A stretch of 64,000 nucleotides of DNA from Dermatophilaceae bacterium Soc4.6 (GCA_039889245.1 JAZGVH010000002.1:2542001-2606000), one strand, 5' to 3'. Numbered from the stretch's first letter, positions 42,635 through 52,112 are shown. A program made the numbers and translations. Notes: generated by a model from the sequence alone, not told the origin.

Positions 42635-44559
42635 TCGGCCATCTCCTCGAGCTCGGTGGTGTGGGGGGCGCCGTCGGGCGTGTGGTGGTCGGCGGGCGGC
42701 TGGTCGAAGCCGGTTCCCCCCGGTGCGCCGAAGACGTGCGCGCCCTGGTCGGCGCGGCCCACCGCGGCGCGCAGCGCGCTGAAGAGCTCGCGGCCGGTGC
42801 CCCATACGTCATGGTGCTCGAGGCGGGCGGGCTCGCGGGCGTCGAGCTCGGCGGCCGGTAGCAGCACCTCGAGGGTGCCGGCGAGGGTGTCGAGGCGGAT
42901 GACGTCTCCGTCGCGCACCTTCGAGATCGGCCCGCCGTGGGTCGACTCGGGGGTGACGTGGATGGCGGCCGGGATGCTGCCCGACGCGCCGCTCATGCGT
43001 CCGTCGGTCACGAGCGCGACGGCATGCCCCTGACGCTGCAGCACCTGCAGGCTGGGCGTGAGCGAGTGCAGCTCGGGCATGCCGTTGGCCGACGGCCCCT
43101 GCTCGCGGATGACGACGACGACGTCGCGGTCGAGCTCGCGCCGGGAGAACGCCTGCAGGAAACCGACCTGGTCGGAGAAGATCCGCGCCGGCGCCTCGAC
43201 CACCCGGTGCTCCGGCGAGAGCGACGAGGTCTTGACGACCGCGCAGCCGAGCGACCCGCGCAGCATGCGCAGCCCCCCGTCGGGCGCGAAGGGGTCGCTC
43301 GCCGGCCGCAGCACGTCGAGGTCGCCGGAGGTGGTGACCGGCTCCCAGCCCAGCGCACCGTCGGCGCCCAGCACCGGCCGGCTGCGGTATGCCGCGAGCC
43401 CGGGCCCCATGAGCGTCGTCACGTCGTCGTGCAGCAGCCCCGCGTCGAGCAGCGTGCCGACGAGGTAGGGCGTGCCACCCGCGGCGTGGAAGTGGTTGAT
43501 GTCGGCCGAGCCGTTGGGGTAGATCCGGGCGACGAGCGGCACCACGGCCGACAGGGCGTCGAAGTCGTCCCACGTGAGCGCGACGCCCGCAGCCGCCGCC
43601 ATCGTGATCAGGTGCATCGTGTGGTTGGTCGAGCCACCGGTCGCGAGCAGCGCGACGACGCCGTTGACGACCGCCTTCTCGTCGATGACCTGGCCGATGC
43701 CGTAGCAGCGGTCGCCCCCCGCGATCTCGCTGACCCGGCGGGTGGCCTCGGCGGTCAGGGCCGCGCGCAGCGGCTCGTCGGGGTGCACGAACGCGGCACC
43801 GGGCAGGTGCAGCCCCATGACGTCCATCAGCAGCTGGTTGGAGTTGGCGGTGCCGTAGAAGGTGCAGGTGCCGGGGGAGTGGTAGGACGCGATCTCCGAC
43901 TCGAGCAGCTCGTCCTCACCGGCCTCGCCCGCCGCGAAGCGCTTGCGCACCTCCTGCTTCTCTCCGTTGCTGCGACCGCTGGCCATCGGCCCCGCGGGCA
44001 CGAACGCCGTAGGCAGGTGCCCGAAGGTCAGGGCGCCGACGACGAGCCCGGGCACGATCTTGTCGCAGACGCCGAGCATGAGCGCGGCATCGAAGACGTC
44101 GTGCGACAGCGCGATCGCCGTCGACATGGCGATGACGTCGCGGCTGAAGAGGCTGAGCTCCATACCGGCTCGGCCCTGGGTGATGCCGTCGCACATGGCG
44201 GGCACCCCGCCCGCGACGCGGGCGACCGCGCCGAGGTCGCGGGCCGCCGCCTTGATGGCCTGGGGGTAGGTCTCGTAGGGCGCGTGCGCGCTGAGCATGT
44301 CGTTGTAGGCGGTGACGATGCCGATCGAGACGCCGCTCGTGCTGGACATCAGGGCCCGGTCGCTGCCCCCGCACGCGGCGACGGCGTGCGCGAGGTTGGA
44401 GCAGCCGAGGTCGGTGCGCGCAGGGCGCAGGCCCTTCTCGAGGGCCGCGGCGCCGACGCGGCGCAGGTAGGCCGTGCGGCTGGCCCGGCTGCGGGCGGTC
44501 ACCCGGGCGGTGACCTCGGCGAGCACGGGATGGAGGGGAGGGATCGTGACGGGAGCCAT
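42631..44559 (-). CDS. edd: Phosphogluconate dehydratase
   Basis: 642 residues from ATG at 44559. IlvD/Edd family: [59 protein letters not shown] and [14 protein letters not shown], with cysteines that hold the Fe-S cluster; later [16 protein letters not shown] and [20 protein letters not shown]. It dehydrates 6-phosphogluconate to KDPG. The gene and eda form a two-gene operon preceded by a perfect palindromic operator at 44652-44669. No zwf or pgl is present in the window. Confidence 0.95.
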   Translation of the reverse strand: MAPVTIPPLHPVLAEVTARVTARSRASRTAYLRRVGAAALEKGLRPARTDLGCSNLAHAVAACGGSDRALMSSTSGVSIGIVTAYNDMLSAHAPYETYPQAIKAAARDLGAVARVAGGVPAMCDGITQGRAGMELSLFSRDVIAMSTAIALSHDVFDAALMLGVCDKIVPGLVVGALTFGHLPTAFVPAGPMASGRSNGEKQEVRKRFAAGEAGEDELLESEIASYHSPGTCTFYGTANSNQLLMDVMGLHLPGAAFVHPDEPLRAALTAEATRRVSEIAGGDRCYGIGQVIDEKAVVNGVVALLATGGSTNHTMHLITMAAAAGVALTWDDFDALSAVVPLVARIYPNGSADINHFHAAGGTPYLVGTLLDAGLLHDDVTTLMGPGLAAYRSRPVLGADGALGWEPVTTSGDLDVLRPASDPFAPDGGLRMLRGSLGCAVVKTSSLSPEHRVVEAPARIFSDQVGFLQAFSRRELDRDVVVVIREQGPSANGMPELHSLTPSLQVLQRQGHAVALVTDGRMSGASGSIPAAIHVTPESTHGGPISKVRDGDVIRLDTLAGTLEVLLPAAELDAREPARLEHHDVWGTGRELFSALRAAVGRADQGAHVFGAPGGTGFDQPPADHHTPDGAPHTTELEEMAE

Positions 44560-44651
44560 GGCGGTCCTTCGCAGGGGTCGGGGCGAGTGTCCTGACGGCC
44601 GCGGCGGCGTGGGCGGCCGCGGGGAGGTGTCTCGTCGACGCTGACGTCCAC

Positions 44652-44669
44652 TTGTGATCGCGATCACAA
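44652..44669. promoter_or_regulatory. Perfect CRP-type palindrome upstream of edd-eda
   Basis: TTGTGATCG followed by CGATCACAA is an 18-base perfect palindrome fitting TGTGA-N6-TCACA exactly. It lies just downstream of a minus-strand TAGGGT box (44674-44669), so it covers the predicted transcription start and would repress if bound. A CRP/GlxR- or GntR-type regulator is plausible; none is encoded nearby. Confidence 0.85.
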
Positions 44670-44747
44670 CCCTAGGGCCATCGCGGTGTGACCCACGGCA
44701 CGTCCGGATGGCGGGACGCGGAGGTGGCCCCGACGGGGTCTCGCCCG

Positions 44748-45290
44748 TCAGGCGTCGTCGCTCCCGGCCCGCACGATGTCGTTGCGGTGGTGCACGGACT
44801 CGTGGGCCGCCTGCCGGGCGAGCCAGCGCAGCGTGCGCACCTGCGCCCGCGAGCCGTCGCGGCGCATGACCTGCCGCTCCCAGTCCGGCGTCGGGACTGC
44901 GGCGACCTCGGCCGCGAAGCCCTTGGCGTGCGCGCGCAGCCCCTCCACCACGGCTTCGATCGACGCCGCGCGGTAGTCGAAGCGGGTGGCGCGCAGGTCG
45001 GCATACAGGGGGGCGAGGGCGGGGACGTCCTCGTGGAGGCCGCGGTGCAGCCGCACCGTGTTGGCGGCCAGCACGTCGCGCACGTGGCAGGCGTACTCGA
45101 TCGGCGACCACTCCATCGGGGTGGGGCGGCGGCGCAGGGCGCCCGTCGGCAGCTGCCCGAGGATACCGGGCAGCTCGGCCACCACGGCGTCGACCAGGCG
45201 CACCGCACCGCCGACCGTGACGCTCTCGTAGTCGAGGCCACACCGCGAGCACGTGTAGAGCTCGTCGAAGACGGGCGGCAGGTCGCTCAC
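44748..45290 (-). CDS. DinB-family protein, paralogue 2
   Basis: 180 residues from GTG 7 nt after TAGACT (leaderless). It begins with [17 protein letters not shown], a CxxC pair that may bind zinc, followed by [20 protein letters not shown] and the C-terminal [12 protein letters not shown], which supplies histidines. Clearly related to 41410-41958 and in opposite orientation on the other side of eda-edd. Possible thiol-dependent enzyme; substrate unknown. Divergent from serS. Confidence 0.88.
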   Translation of the reverse strand: MSDLPPVFDELYTCSRCGLDYESVTVGGAVRLVDAVVAELPGILGQLPTGALRRRPTPMEWSPIEYACHVRDVLAANTVRLHRGLHEDVPALAPLYADLRATRFDYRAASIEAVVEGLRAHAKGFAAEVAAVPTPDWERQVMRRDGSRAQVRTLRWLARQAAHESVHHRNDIVRAGSDDA

Positions 45291-45373
45291 CCGTGCGAGT
45301 CTACGAGCCGTGCTCCGAGCCCCACCGCACAGGTGGGCGACGACGTCTGCCCGCGAGGCTTAGGGTGATCGCC

Positions 45374-46699
45374 ATGATCGACATCAAGCTCGTGCGCGAG
45401 TCCCCGGACGTCGTGCGGGCCTCGCAGCAGGCCCGCGGGGAGGACCCGGGCCTCGTCGACGAGATCCTCGCCGCCGACGACCGGCGGCGCGCGACGCTGA
45501 CCGACTTCGAGGGCAAGCGGGCGGCGCAGAAGTCGGCGAGCAAGGACATCGGCGCGCTCATGGGCCGGGCCCAGAAGGCCCGCAAGGCCGACGCCGACGA
45601 CGCCGACCGGCTCGAGCAGCAGGCCCAGCACGCGCGCACCACCGCCGGGCACCTGAGCGACGAGGTCAAGGGGCTCGAGGAGGCCGCCGACGACGCGCAG
45701 CGCGAGCTCGACGCGCTGGTGCGCCGGGTCGGCAACGTCATCGTCGACGGCGTGCCCGTCGGCGGCGAGGACGACTTCACCCTGCGCGAGACGGTCGGTG
45801 CGCCGCGCGACTTCGCCGCCGAGGGCTTCGAGCCGCTCGACCACCTCGCCCTCGGCGAGCGCCTCGGCGCCATCGACATGGACCGCGGGGCCAAGGTCGG
45901 CGGGGCTCGCTTCTACTTCCTCACCGGGGTGGGTGCCCGCCTCGAGCTGGCCATCCTGTCGATGGCGGTCGCCCAGGCCGTCGAGGCCGGCTTCACCCCG
46001 ATGATCACCCCGGCCCTCGTGCGGGCCGACGTCATGGCCGGCGCCGGCTTCCTCGACGCCCACGCCGACGAGGTCTACCGCCTCGAGGCCGACGACCTCT
46101 ACCTCACCGGCACCTCCGAGGTCGCCCTCGCCGGCTACCACGCCGACGAGATCATCGACCTCGACGCCGGCCCCAAGCGGTATGCCGGGTGGTCGACCTG
46201 CTTCCGCCGCGAGGCCGGGTCGCACGGCAAGGACACCCGCGGCATCATCCGGGTGCACCAGTTCCAGAAGGTCGAGATGTTCTCCTACTGCCGCGTCGAG
46301 GACGCCGAGGCCGAGCACGAGCGCCTCCTGCAGTGGGAGAAGGACATGCTCGCCAAGATCGAGGTCCCCTACCGCATCATCGACACGGCTGCGGGGGACC
46401 TCGGCGGGCCGGCGGCGCGCAAGTACGACTGCGAGGCCTGGGTGCCCACCCAGGGCCGCTACCGCGAGCTGACCTCGACGTCGAACTGCACGACCTACCA
46501 GGCGCGTCGGCTCGGCGTCCGCGAGCGCGACCCGTCGGGCAAGGGCACCCGCACGGTCGCGACCCTCAACGGCACGCTCGGCACGACACGCTGGATCGTC
46601 GCGATCCTCGAGAACCACCAGCAGGCCGACGGCTCGGTCGTGGTCCCGCAGGCCCTGCGGCCCTTCCTCGGGCTGGATGTGCTCGAGCCGCTGCGCTGA
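45374..46699 (+). CDS. serS: Serine--tRNA ligase
   Basis: 441 residues; ATG 7 nt after TAGGGT (45361-45366), so leaderless. The N-terminal arm (about 30-100) is a charged antiparallel coiled coil. Class II motifs are visible: motif 2 in [20 protein letters not shown], and motif 3 in [33 protein letters not shown] and [18 protein letters not shown] complete the site for serine and ATP. It charges tRNA-Ser (and tRNA-Sec where present). Normal length. Confidence 0.96.
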   Translation: MIDIKLVRESPDVVRASQQARGEDPGLVDEILAADDRRRATLTDFEGKRAAQKSASKDIGALMGRAQKARKADADDADRLEQQAQHARTTAGHLSDEVKGLEEAADDAQRELDALVRRVGNVIVDGVPVGGEDDFTLRETVGAPRDFAAEGFEPLDHLALGERLGAIDMDRGAKVGGARFYFLTGVGARLELAILSMAVAQAVEAGFTPMITPALVRADVMAGAGFLDAHADEVYRLEADDLYLTGTSEVALAGYHADEIIDLDAGPKRYAGWSTCFRREAGSHGKDTRGIIRVHQFQKVEMFSYCRVEDAEAEHERLLQWEKDMLAKIEVPYRIIDTAAGDLGGPAARKYDCEAWVPTQGRYRELTSTSNCTTYQARRLGVRERDPSGKGTRTVATLNGTLGTTRWIVAILENHQQADGSVVVPQALRPFLGLDVLEPLR

Positions 46700-46748
46700 C
46701 TGCGTGCTGACCAGCCCCACGGGGTGGGCGGCCTCCTACGCTGGGGAC

Positions 46749-46856
46749 ATGGCCCCCGCCCACGTCTCCAACCTGCTGGCCAAGCTCCATCTGCGCGACC
46801 GCGTGCCGGCCGTCGTGCTCGCCCACGAGGCCGGTCTCATCCTTCCTGCGGAGTAG
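46749..46856 (+). pseudogene. LuxR/NarL-type HTH C-terminal fragment
   Basis: 35 codons from ATG to TAG. HVSNLLAKLHLRDRVPAVVL, followed by AHEAGL, is the final helix of a LuxR/NarL response regulator (VSNxLAKLxLRDRVQAVVLA type). The upstream part of the regulator is missing: only 49 nt separate the fragment from the serS stop. It is probably a relic of a regulator once linked to the ABC transporter next to it. A TACGCT box 6 nt before the ATG means a leaderless micro-protein cannot be excluded. Confidence 0.65.
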
Positions 46857-46938
46857 CGACGACTCCCCGGCACACGGGCCGGCCGCGTTCTCCCCCTCGC
46901 GGGTGATCCGCCCCCGCCCGGGCCGCCCTAGCGTGGGG

Positions 46939-46962
46939 GTGTGCCGTCGGGTGTGCCGTCGG
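46939..46962. repeat. Two tandem 12-nt repeats upstream of the ABC transporter genes
   Basis: GTGTGCCGTCGG occurs twice in a row, just after a TAGCGT box (46929-46934). It lies in the 5' leader of the frameshifted ABC ATPase. Confidence 0.5.
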
Positions 46963-46990
46963 TCGCCAGCAGCGAGAGGGTGGGAGCACG

Positions 46991-47873
46991 ATGCTCGAGA
47001 CCAGGGGCTTGACGCGCACGTTCGGTGACCTCACGGCGGTCGACACCGTCGACCTGAGCGTGCCGGCCGGCACGCTCACCGGCTTCGTCGGGGGCAACGG
47101 CGCTGGCAAGACCACGACGATGCGGATGATCATGGGCATCCTCGCGCCGACGTCGGGCGAGGTCCTCTGGGACGGGCGGCCGGCGACGCGGTCCGACCGC
47201 GCGCGCTTCGGCTACATGCCGGAGGAGCGAGGCCTCTACCCCAAGCAGCCGCTGCTGCGGCAGCTGACCTACCTCGGGCGCCTCCACCGGATGTCGTCGT
47301 CGGCGGCGACGCGGGCGGCCATCGACCACCTCGAGCGCTTCGGTCTGGCCGACCGGGCGGGCGACAAGGCTCGAGTCGCTGTCGCTCGGCAACCAGCAGC
47401 GGGTGCAGATCATCGCGGCGGTGATGACCGACCCGATCGCCCTGGTGCTCGACGAGCCCTTCTCCGGTCTCGACCCCGACGCCGTCGACGCCATGGCCGA
47501 CCTGCTGCGCGAGCACAACTCGCGAGGGGTGCCGGTGCTCTTCTCGTCGCACCAGCTCGACCTCGTGGAGCGGCTGTGCGACACGCTGGTCATCCTCGTC
47601 CGCGGCCGGGTCGTCGCCTCGGGCACGACCGCGCAGCTGCGGTCGCGGGGGCGGGTGCGGCACCGCCTGGTCGCCGGCAGCGACGTCGGGTGGGTGCGCG
47701 GGATCGACGGTGTCAGCGTGCTCGAGGTCGACGGGAGCACGGCCGTCCTCGAGCTGCTCTCGGACGACGCGGCCGACCGGGTGCTGCGTGAGGCCCTGGC
47801 CCGCGGCTCGGTGCGCGAGCTGAGCCCGCTCGTCCCCACGCTCAACGACGTCTACCGGGAGGTCACGGCATGA
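46991..47873 (+). pseudogene. ABC transporter ATP-binding protein (NatA-like) disrupted by a frameshift
   Basis: The ATG at 46991 opens a normal ABC ATPase: FVGGNGAGKTTTMRMIMGIL (Walker A), RFGYMPEERGLYPKQPLLRQ. After DRAGDK the frame breaks: one extra G within 47368-47369 (GACAAGGCTCGAG) shifts it. Removing that base restores KLESLSLGNQQRVQIIAAVM, the signature motif, then LVLDEPFSGLDPDAVDAM (Walker B) to the end at 47873. Corrected length is 293 residues, normal for NatA-type ATPases. Either a sequencing error or a real mutation. The stop overlaps the permease start. Confidence 0.85.
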
Positions 47874-49162
47874 GCACATCCACGAGTGACACGAGCGAGC
47901 AGCTGCGCGACCAGCAGCAGCGAGCGCACGAGCAACACGGCGCGCAGGAGCAGGCGCCGGCCGGCGGTGGCGCCCGTGAGCGAGGTGGTGACGACGACCG
48001 CAGCCCGATCTGGATCGTCGTCGCCGGTCGCGAGATCGTCGTCCGGCTGACCGACAAGAACTTCATCGTCTCGACGCTGGTCACCCTGGCCCTGCTGGCC
48101 GGGTCGTTCGGCCTGCAGGCGGTCGTGGGTGGAGGGAGCAACGCCCAGAGCGTCGTGGTGACCGGGCCCGGGGCCCACGACGTCCTGACCCAGGTCGAGC
48201 AGCTGGTCGGGCAGCGGCAGCTGCCGCTCGAGATCACGGTCGCCGACCGCGCCGACGCTGCGGCGGTCGACGCCTCCGTGCAGGACGAGTCGGCCGACGT
48301 CGGTCTGGTCCACGACGGCACGACCTGGCGACTGGTCTCGCGCGAGGCGCCCGACGCCGCGCTCGCGGCGCTCGTGCGCGAGAGCGTGCAGCAGCGCACC
48401 CTCACCGCGAACGCGGCTGCGGCCGGCACCACGGTCACGGCCCTGACGGCCGGCAGCCAGGTCGACGACCGCCTGCTGAAGCCAGCCCAGGACACGACCA
48501 CGCGGTATGCCGTGTCCTTCGCCTTCGCCTTCCTCTTCTACCTCGCGTCGCTGCTCTTCGGGATGGCGATCGCCTCGAGCGTCGTCGAGGAGAAGCAGTC
48601 GAGGGTGATCGAGATCCTCGTCGCGGCGGTGCCCGTGCGGCAGCTGCTGCTGGGCAAGGTCGCAGGCACCACGGCCCTGGCCATGGTGCAGATGGTGCTC
48701 TTCGTCGGCGTCGGCCTCGTCGGGGTGAGCTTCACCGACTACCGCACGATCCTGCCGTCGCTCGCGGCTGCCTCGGGCTGGTTCCTGGTCTTCTTCCTGG
48801 TCGACTTCGCCGCGCTGGCGTGCCTCTGGGCGGCGGCCGGGGCGCTGGCCACCCGCAACGAGGACCTGCAGTCGACGACGCCGGCGCTGACGACGGTGCT
48901 GGTCGCCACCCTGTTCCTCGGTCTCGTGGCGCAGGGCACGGTGCAGGTCGTGGCGTCGTACGTGCCCATCGTGTCGACGATCGCGATGCCGCTGCGGCTC
49001 TTCGCCGGCACGGCGTCGTGGTGGGAGGCCGTGCTGTCGCTGGGGCTGACCTGCGCCTTCGCGTTCGGCGCCGTGCTGCTCGGTGAGCGGCTCTACTCGC
49101 GCTCGCTCCTGCAGACCCAGCGGCGGCTGTCGGTCCGAGAGGCGCTGCGCGTCGCGGGCTGA
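47870..49162 (+). CDS. ABC-2 type transporter permease (NatB-like)
   Basis: 430 residues from ATG overlapping the ATPase stop (ATGA). After a hydrophilic, Gln-rich N-terminus (about 1-45) comes VVAGREIVVRLTDKNFIVST and a helix, then a large extracytoplasmic domain (about 75-205) containing QVEQLVGQRQLPLEITVADR. Five or six C-terminal helices include SFAFAFLFYLASLLFGMAIA, SVVEEKQSRVIEILVAAVPV, the family hallmark, and AMVQMVLFVGVGLVG. It exports sodium, a drug or another substrate. If the upstream ATPase is truly frameshifted it would be orphaned. Confidence 0.88.
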   Translation: MSTSTSDTSEQLRDQQQRAHEQHGAQEQAPAGGGARERGGDDDRSPIWIVVAGREIVVRLTDKNFIVSTLVTLALLAGSFGLQAVVGGGSNAQSVVVTGPGAHDVLTQVEQLVGQRQLPLEITVADRADAAAVDASVQDESADVGLVHDGTTWRLVSREAPDAALAALVRESVQQRTLTANAAAAGTTVTALTAGSQVDDRLLKPAQDTTTRYAVSFAFAFLFYLASLLFGMAIASSVVEEKQSRVIEILVAAVPVRQLLLGKVAGTTALAMVQMVLFVGVGLVGVSFTDYRTILPSLAAASGWFLVFFLVDFAALACLWAAAGALATRNEDLQSTTPALTTVLVATLFLGLVAQGTVQVVASYVPIVSTIAMPLRLFAGTASWWEAVLSLGLTCAFAFGAVLLGERLYSRSLLQTQRRLSVREALRVAG

Positions 49163-49261
49163 GCCCGCCGGGGGGACAGCCCGGCATACGCCGTGGGGGT
49201 GCGTCGCCCTAGGCTGGTGGCGGGTCCGGCCGGGCCCTCCACCCCGACCGAGAGGCCGCCA

Positions 49262-50068
49262 GTGACCGTGCGCAAGCTCGTCGCCATCGACATCGACGGC
49301 ACCACGGTCACCCACGAGGGTGCGCTGTCGCCGCGGGTCGCGCAGGCGGTGACGTCGGTCGTGCAGGCCGGTCACCACCTCACGATCGCCACCGGTCGCT
49401 CGATCGTCGCGACGATGCCGATCGTGCACCAGCTCGGCCTGCGCGAGGGCTACGCCGTGTGCTCCAACGGCGCCGTCACCATCCGTCTCGCCCCGGGCAC
49501 GACCAGCGGGTACGAGGTCACCGACACGGTGACCTTCGACCCGCGTCCCGCGCTCTCGCTGCTGCGTGAGGCCATTCCCGACGCGCTCGTCGCGGTCGAG
49601 GACATCGGCGTGGGCTTCAAGGTCAGCTCGCCCTTCCCCGACGGCGAGCTCGGTGGCGAGCAGGTGGTGGTGTCGTGGGACGAGATCGTCGGGCGTCCGG
49701 CGACCCGCGTGACCCTGCGCAAGCCCGAGGGTGACCCGGGGGAGTTCATGGCCCAGGTCGAGGCGGCCGGCCTGCACGGCGTCTCCTACGCCGTGGGCTG
49801 GACCGCGTGGCTCGACATCAACCCCGAGGGTGTGACCAAGGGGTCGGCGCTCGAGCTGCTGCGGCGCCTGATGCAGGTCGAGCCCGGGGACACCGTCGCC
49901 GTCGGCGACCAGCGCAACGACATCGAGATGCTCCAGTGGGCGGCGCGGGGGGTCGCCATGGGCAACGCCCCGGCGGAGGTGCAGGCGGTGGCCGACGAGG
50001 TCACGGCCGACGTCGACGACGACGGGCTCGCGCTCGTGCTCGAGTCGCTGCTGGCAGACCCCCGGTAG
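49262..50068 (+). CDS. HAD-superfamily hydrolase, Cof/IIB type
   Basis: 268 residues from GTG with GAGG upstream. LVAIDIDGTTVTHEGALSPR carries the DxDGT nucleophile motif. HHLTIATGRSIVATMPIVHQ and the C-terminal GDTVAVGDQRNDIEMLQWAA (GDxxND metal motif) and RGVAMGNAPAEVQAVADEV are typical of Cof-type sugar-phosphate phosphatases. The cap (about 90-190) is of the IIB type. Substrate probably a sugar phosphate or similar small molecule. The methyltransferase gene follows after 8 nt. Confidence 0.92.
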   Translation: MTVRKLVAIDIDGTTVTHEGALSPRVAQAVTSVVQAGHHLTIATGRSIVATMPIVHQLGLREGYAVCSNGAVTIRLAPGTTSGYEVTDTVTFDPRPALSLLREAIPDALVAVEDIGVGFKVSSPFPDGELGGEQVVVSWDEIVGRPATRVTLRKPEGDPGEFMAQVEAAGLHGVSYAVGWTAWLDINPEGVTKGSALELLRRLMQVEPGDTVAVGDQRNDIEMLQWAARGVAMGNAPAEVQAVADEVTADVDDDGLALVLESLLADPR

Positions 50069-50076
50069 GGCAGGCC

Positions 50077-50940
50077 GTGAGCACCTACGACGACCTCGTC
50101 ATCACGTCTGCGGCCAACCCCCGCCTCCGCGCGCTGGTCGCCCTCCGGCGGCGGCGCACCCGTGAGGAGACCGGCACGACCCTCGTCGAGGGCCACGAGG
50201 AGCTGACCCTCGCGCTCGACGCGGGCGTCGTCCCCCGTGAGGCCTACGTATGCCCTGAGCTCTTCAGCCCGGCCGGGATGGCGGGCTCGCAGGACATCGG
50301 TCGTCAGGACGACCTGGTCGCGCGGCTGCGCTCGGCGGGCACCGAGGTGGTGCACCTCGGTCGTGCCGCGTTCGAGAAGGTCGCCTACCGCGAGGGGCCT
50401 GACGGGCTGCTCGCGGTCGTCGACGCCGTGGGTCAGCCGGTGCGAGCGCTCAGCGTGGGCCGCAGCGACCTCGTGCTGGTCGCGCAGGGGGTCGAGAAAC
50501 CCGGTAACCTCGGCGCGATGCTGCGCACGGCCGACGCCGCCGGGTGCCAGGCGGTCGTCGCGGCCGATCCGGTGACCGACTGGGGCAACCCCAATGTGGT
50601 GCGGGCCAGCAAGGGGACGGTCTTCTCGGTGCCGCTGGGCGCCGGGTCGACCCGCGAGACGCTCGACTGGTTGCAGGGCAACGGCATCAGGCTGGTCGTG
50701 ACCACCCCTGAGACGAGCACCCTGCACACCGACATCAGCTACCGCGGGCGCGTGGCCATCGCTGTCGGCTCGGAGAAGCACGGCATCGACGAGACCCTGC
50801 TGGCCGCCGCTGACGAGCGGGTGCGCATCCCGATGCACGGCCAGGCGAACTCGCTCAACGTCTCGGTCTCGGCGGCGGTCGTCCTCTACGAGGCGGTGCG
50901 TCAGCGATCGTCGCGTCAGCCGCGGAGCATCCCGGGGTAG
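50077..50940 (+). CDS. TrmH/SpoU-family RNA 2'-O-methyltransferase
   Basis: 287 residues from GTG. The C-terminal SPOUT knot domain has the three SpoU motifs: QGVEKPGNLGAMLRTADAAG, VAIAVGSEKHGIDETLL and IPMHGQANSLNVSVSAAVVL. The N-terminal about 100 residues (ANPRLRALVALRRRRTREET, TLVEGHEELTLAL) form the substrate-binding domain. It transfers a methyl group from SAM to the 2'-OH of a ribose in tRNA or rRNA; the site is unknown. Likely co-transcribed with the HAD gene. Confidence 0.92.
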   Translation: MSTYDDLVITSAANPRLRALVALRRRRTREETGTTLVEGHEELTLALDAGVVPREAYVCPELFSPAGMAGSQDIGRQDDLVARLRSAGTEVVHLGRAAFEKVAYREGPDGLLAVVDAVGQPVRALSVGRSDLVLVAQGVEKPGNLGAMLRTADAAGCQAVVAADPVTDWGNPNVVRASKGTVFSVPLGAGSTRETLDWLQGNGIRLVVTTPETSTLHTDISYRGRVAIAVGSEKHGIDETLLAAADERVRIPMHGQANSLNVSVSAAVVLYEAVRQRSSRQPRSIPG

Positions 50941-51058
50941 AGGCCCTACGGGGCACAGCAGGGCAGAGTGACCGGCTTCACGGCGCCCTCTCCGGGCCCC
51001 GCTGCGCAGCACTGCGGGAGTGGTCAGAGGCTTCCGTTTCGTGTGTCACGATGTCTGT

Positions 51059-51694
51059 ATGCGGGTCGATCACGTCTCCTACGCTGCCGAGCACGACGGT
51101 GTCCAGGCCACCGCTGAGCGGATTGGAAAGCTCATCGGGGTCGCGCCGGTCGCCGGTGGCGTCCACCCGCGCTTCGGCACCCGCAACATCGTGCTCCCGC
51201 TCGCTCACGAGCGCTACGTCGAGGTCGTCGAGTGCCTCGACCACCCCGCGTCCGACAAGGCGCCCTTCGGTCAGGCGGTCAAGGCCCGCTCGGCGATGGG
51301 CGGCGGCTGGCTCGGCTGGGTCGTGCAGGTCGACGACATCGCCTCGGTCGAGAAGCGGCTCGGCCGCCAGGCCGTCGACGGCAACCGGCACCGCCCCGAC
51401 GGGGTCGAGCTGCGGTGGCGTCAGATCGGCATCAAGGGCCTGATGAGCGACCCCCAGCTGCCTTACTACATCCAGTGGGCCGACCTGGGCCTCCACCCGT
51501 CGAGCGGGGCGACAACCGAGGTCAACATCGACTCGCTCCAGATCGCCGGCGACCCCCAGCGTGTCGCCGAGTGGCTGGGGCTCCCGGCGAGCCGGACCTC
51601 GACGGTCATCGACTTCGACTTCGTCGCCCCGCGCGGCACCCCCGGGCTGCTGTCCGTGACGTTCTCCACCCCCGACGGGCCCGTCGTCATCTGA
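51059..51694 (+). CDS. Glyoxalase-like (VOC superfamily) protein
   Basis: 211 residues from ATG. The protein starts MRVDHVSYAAEHDGVQATAE, with GVHPRFGTRNIVLPLAHERY and VEVVECLDHP-type metal or substrate segments. These fit the Glyoxalase_3/VOC beta-alpha-beta-beta-beta modules (HFGTRNxI.L pattern). No partner genes. Function unknown: members include lyases, dioxygenases and resistance proteins. Confidence 0.8.
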   Translation: MRVDHVSYAAEHDGVQATAERIGKLIGVAPVAGGVHPRFGTRNIVLPLAHERYVEVVECLDHPASDKAPFGQAVKARSAMGGGWLGWVVQVDDIASVEKRLGRQAVDGNRHRPDGVELRWRQIGIKGLMSDPQLPYYIQWADLGLHPSSGATTEVNIDSLQIAGDPQRVAEWLGLPASRTSTVIDFDFVAPRGTPGLLSVTFSTPDGPVVI

Positions 51695-51716
51695 GCAGGC
51701 CATCCTGTCAGTTCCA

Positions 51717-51742
51717 CTCAGACACTGCTCTACCAGTCTGAG
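51717..51742. terminator. Hairpin between convergent genes
   Basis: CTCAGAC (51717-51723) and GTCTGAG (51736-51742) pair across 12 nt, 22 nt after the glyoxalase-like stop and upstream of the convergent lsr2-like end. Possible bidirectional terminator. Confidence 0.4.
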
Positions 51743-51840
51743 CGTCCACCCGCGGGACCGAGGTGGCCGGGTTCGACCGCGGACACCCCCGGCCTCGGCG
51801 CCAGACGTACCCGTCCTGCCCGCCTGACGGAGCCTGCGGC

Positions 51841-52044
51841 TCAACCCCTAGGGAGCCTCGCCGGCGGGCGGGAGACCAGGGTGCCCGCGTTGATGAAGGG
51901 CTCGAGCGCCTTGAGCAGCCGCTGCTGGTTGCGGCTGGAGAGATCGACCGTCCACACCGTCTCCTTGAAGGAGAAGGTGACGGTCTCAGCGCCGTCGCCG
52001 CCGTCGAGGTCGTCGGTCACGGTCACGATCGTTCGCTGGGCCAT
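51841..52044 (-). CDS. Lsr2-like protein reduced to the N-terminal dimerisation domain
   Basis: 67 residues from ATG. RTIVTVTDDLDGGDGAETVT followed by TWVDLSSRN-like segments (VWTVDLSSRNQQRLLKALEP) matches the N-terminal oligomerisation domain of Lsr2 (xVTVTLxDDLDGSxAxETVxF...YEIDLS). The C-terminal DNA-binding domain with its RGR AT-hook is absent. Reading all three frames through 51700-51840 on that strand I found no lost DNA-binding half, so the truncation does not look like a recent frameshift. It might bind full-length Lsr2 and antagonise it. Confidence 0.75.
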   Translation of the reverse strand: MAQRTIVTVTDDLDGGDGAETVTFSFKETVWTVDLSSRNQQRLLKALEPFINAGTLVSRPPARLPRG

Positions 52045-52112
52045 GGCCCCATGGTGGCAGAGGTGACCCGTCGACCCGTGGAGACGCCTCGGATGCTCAG
52101 GGGCTCAGGGGC

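Noticed and set aside
47360-47410. Programmed frameshift in the ABC ATPase
   Set aside because: No slippery heptamer or obvious stimulator was seen, and the product would need the full ATPase; an insertion error or mutation is simpler.
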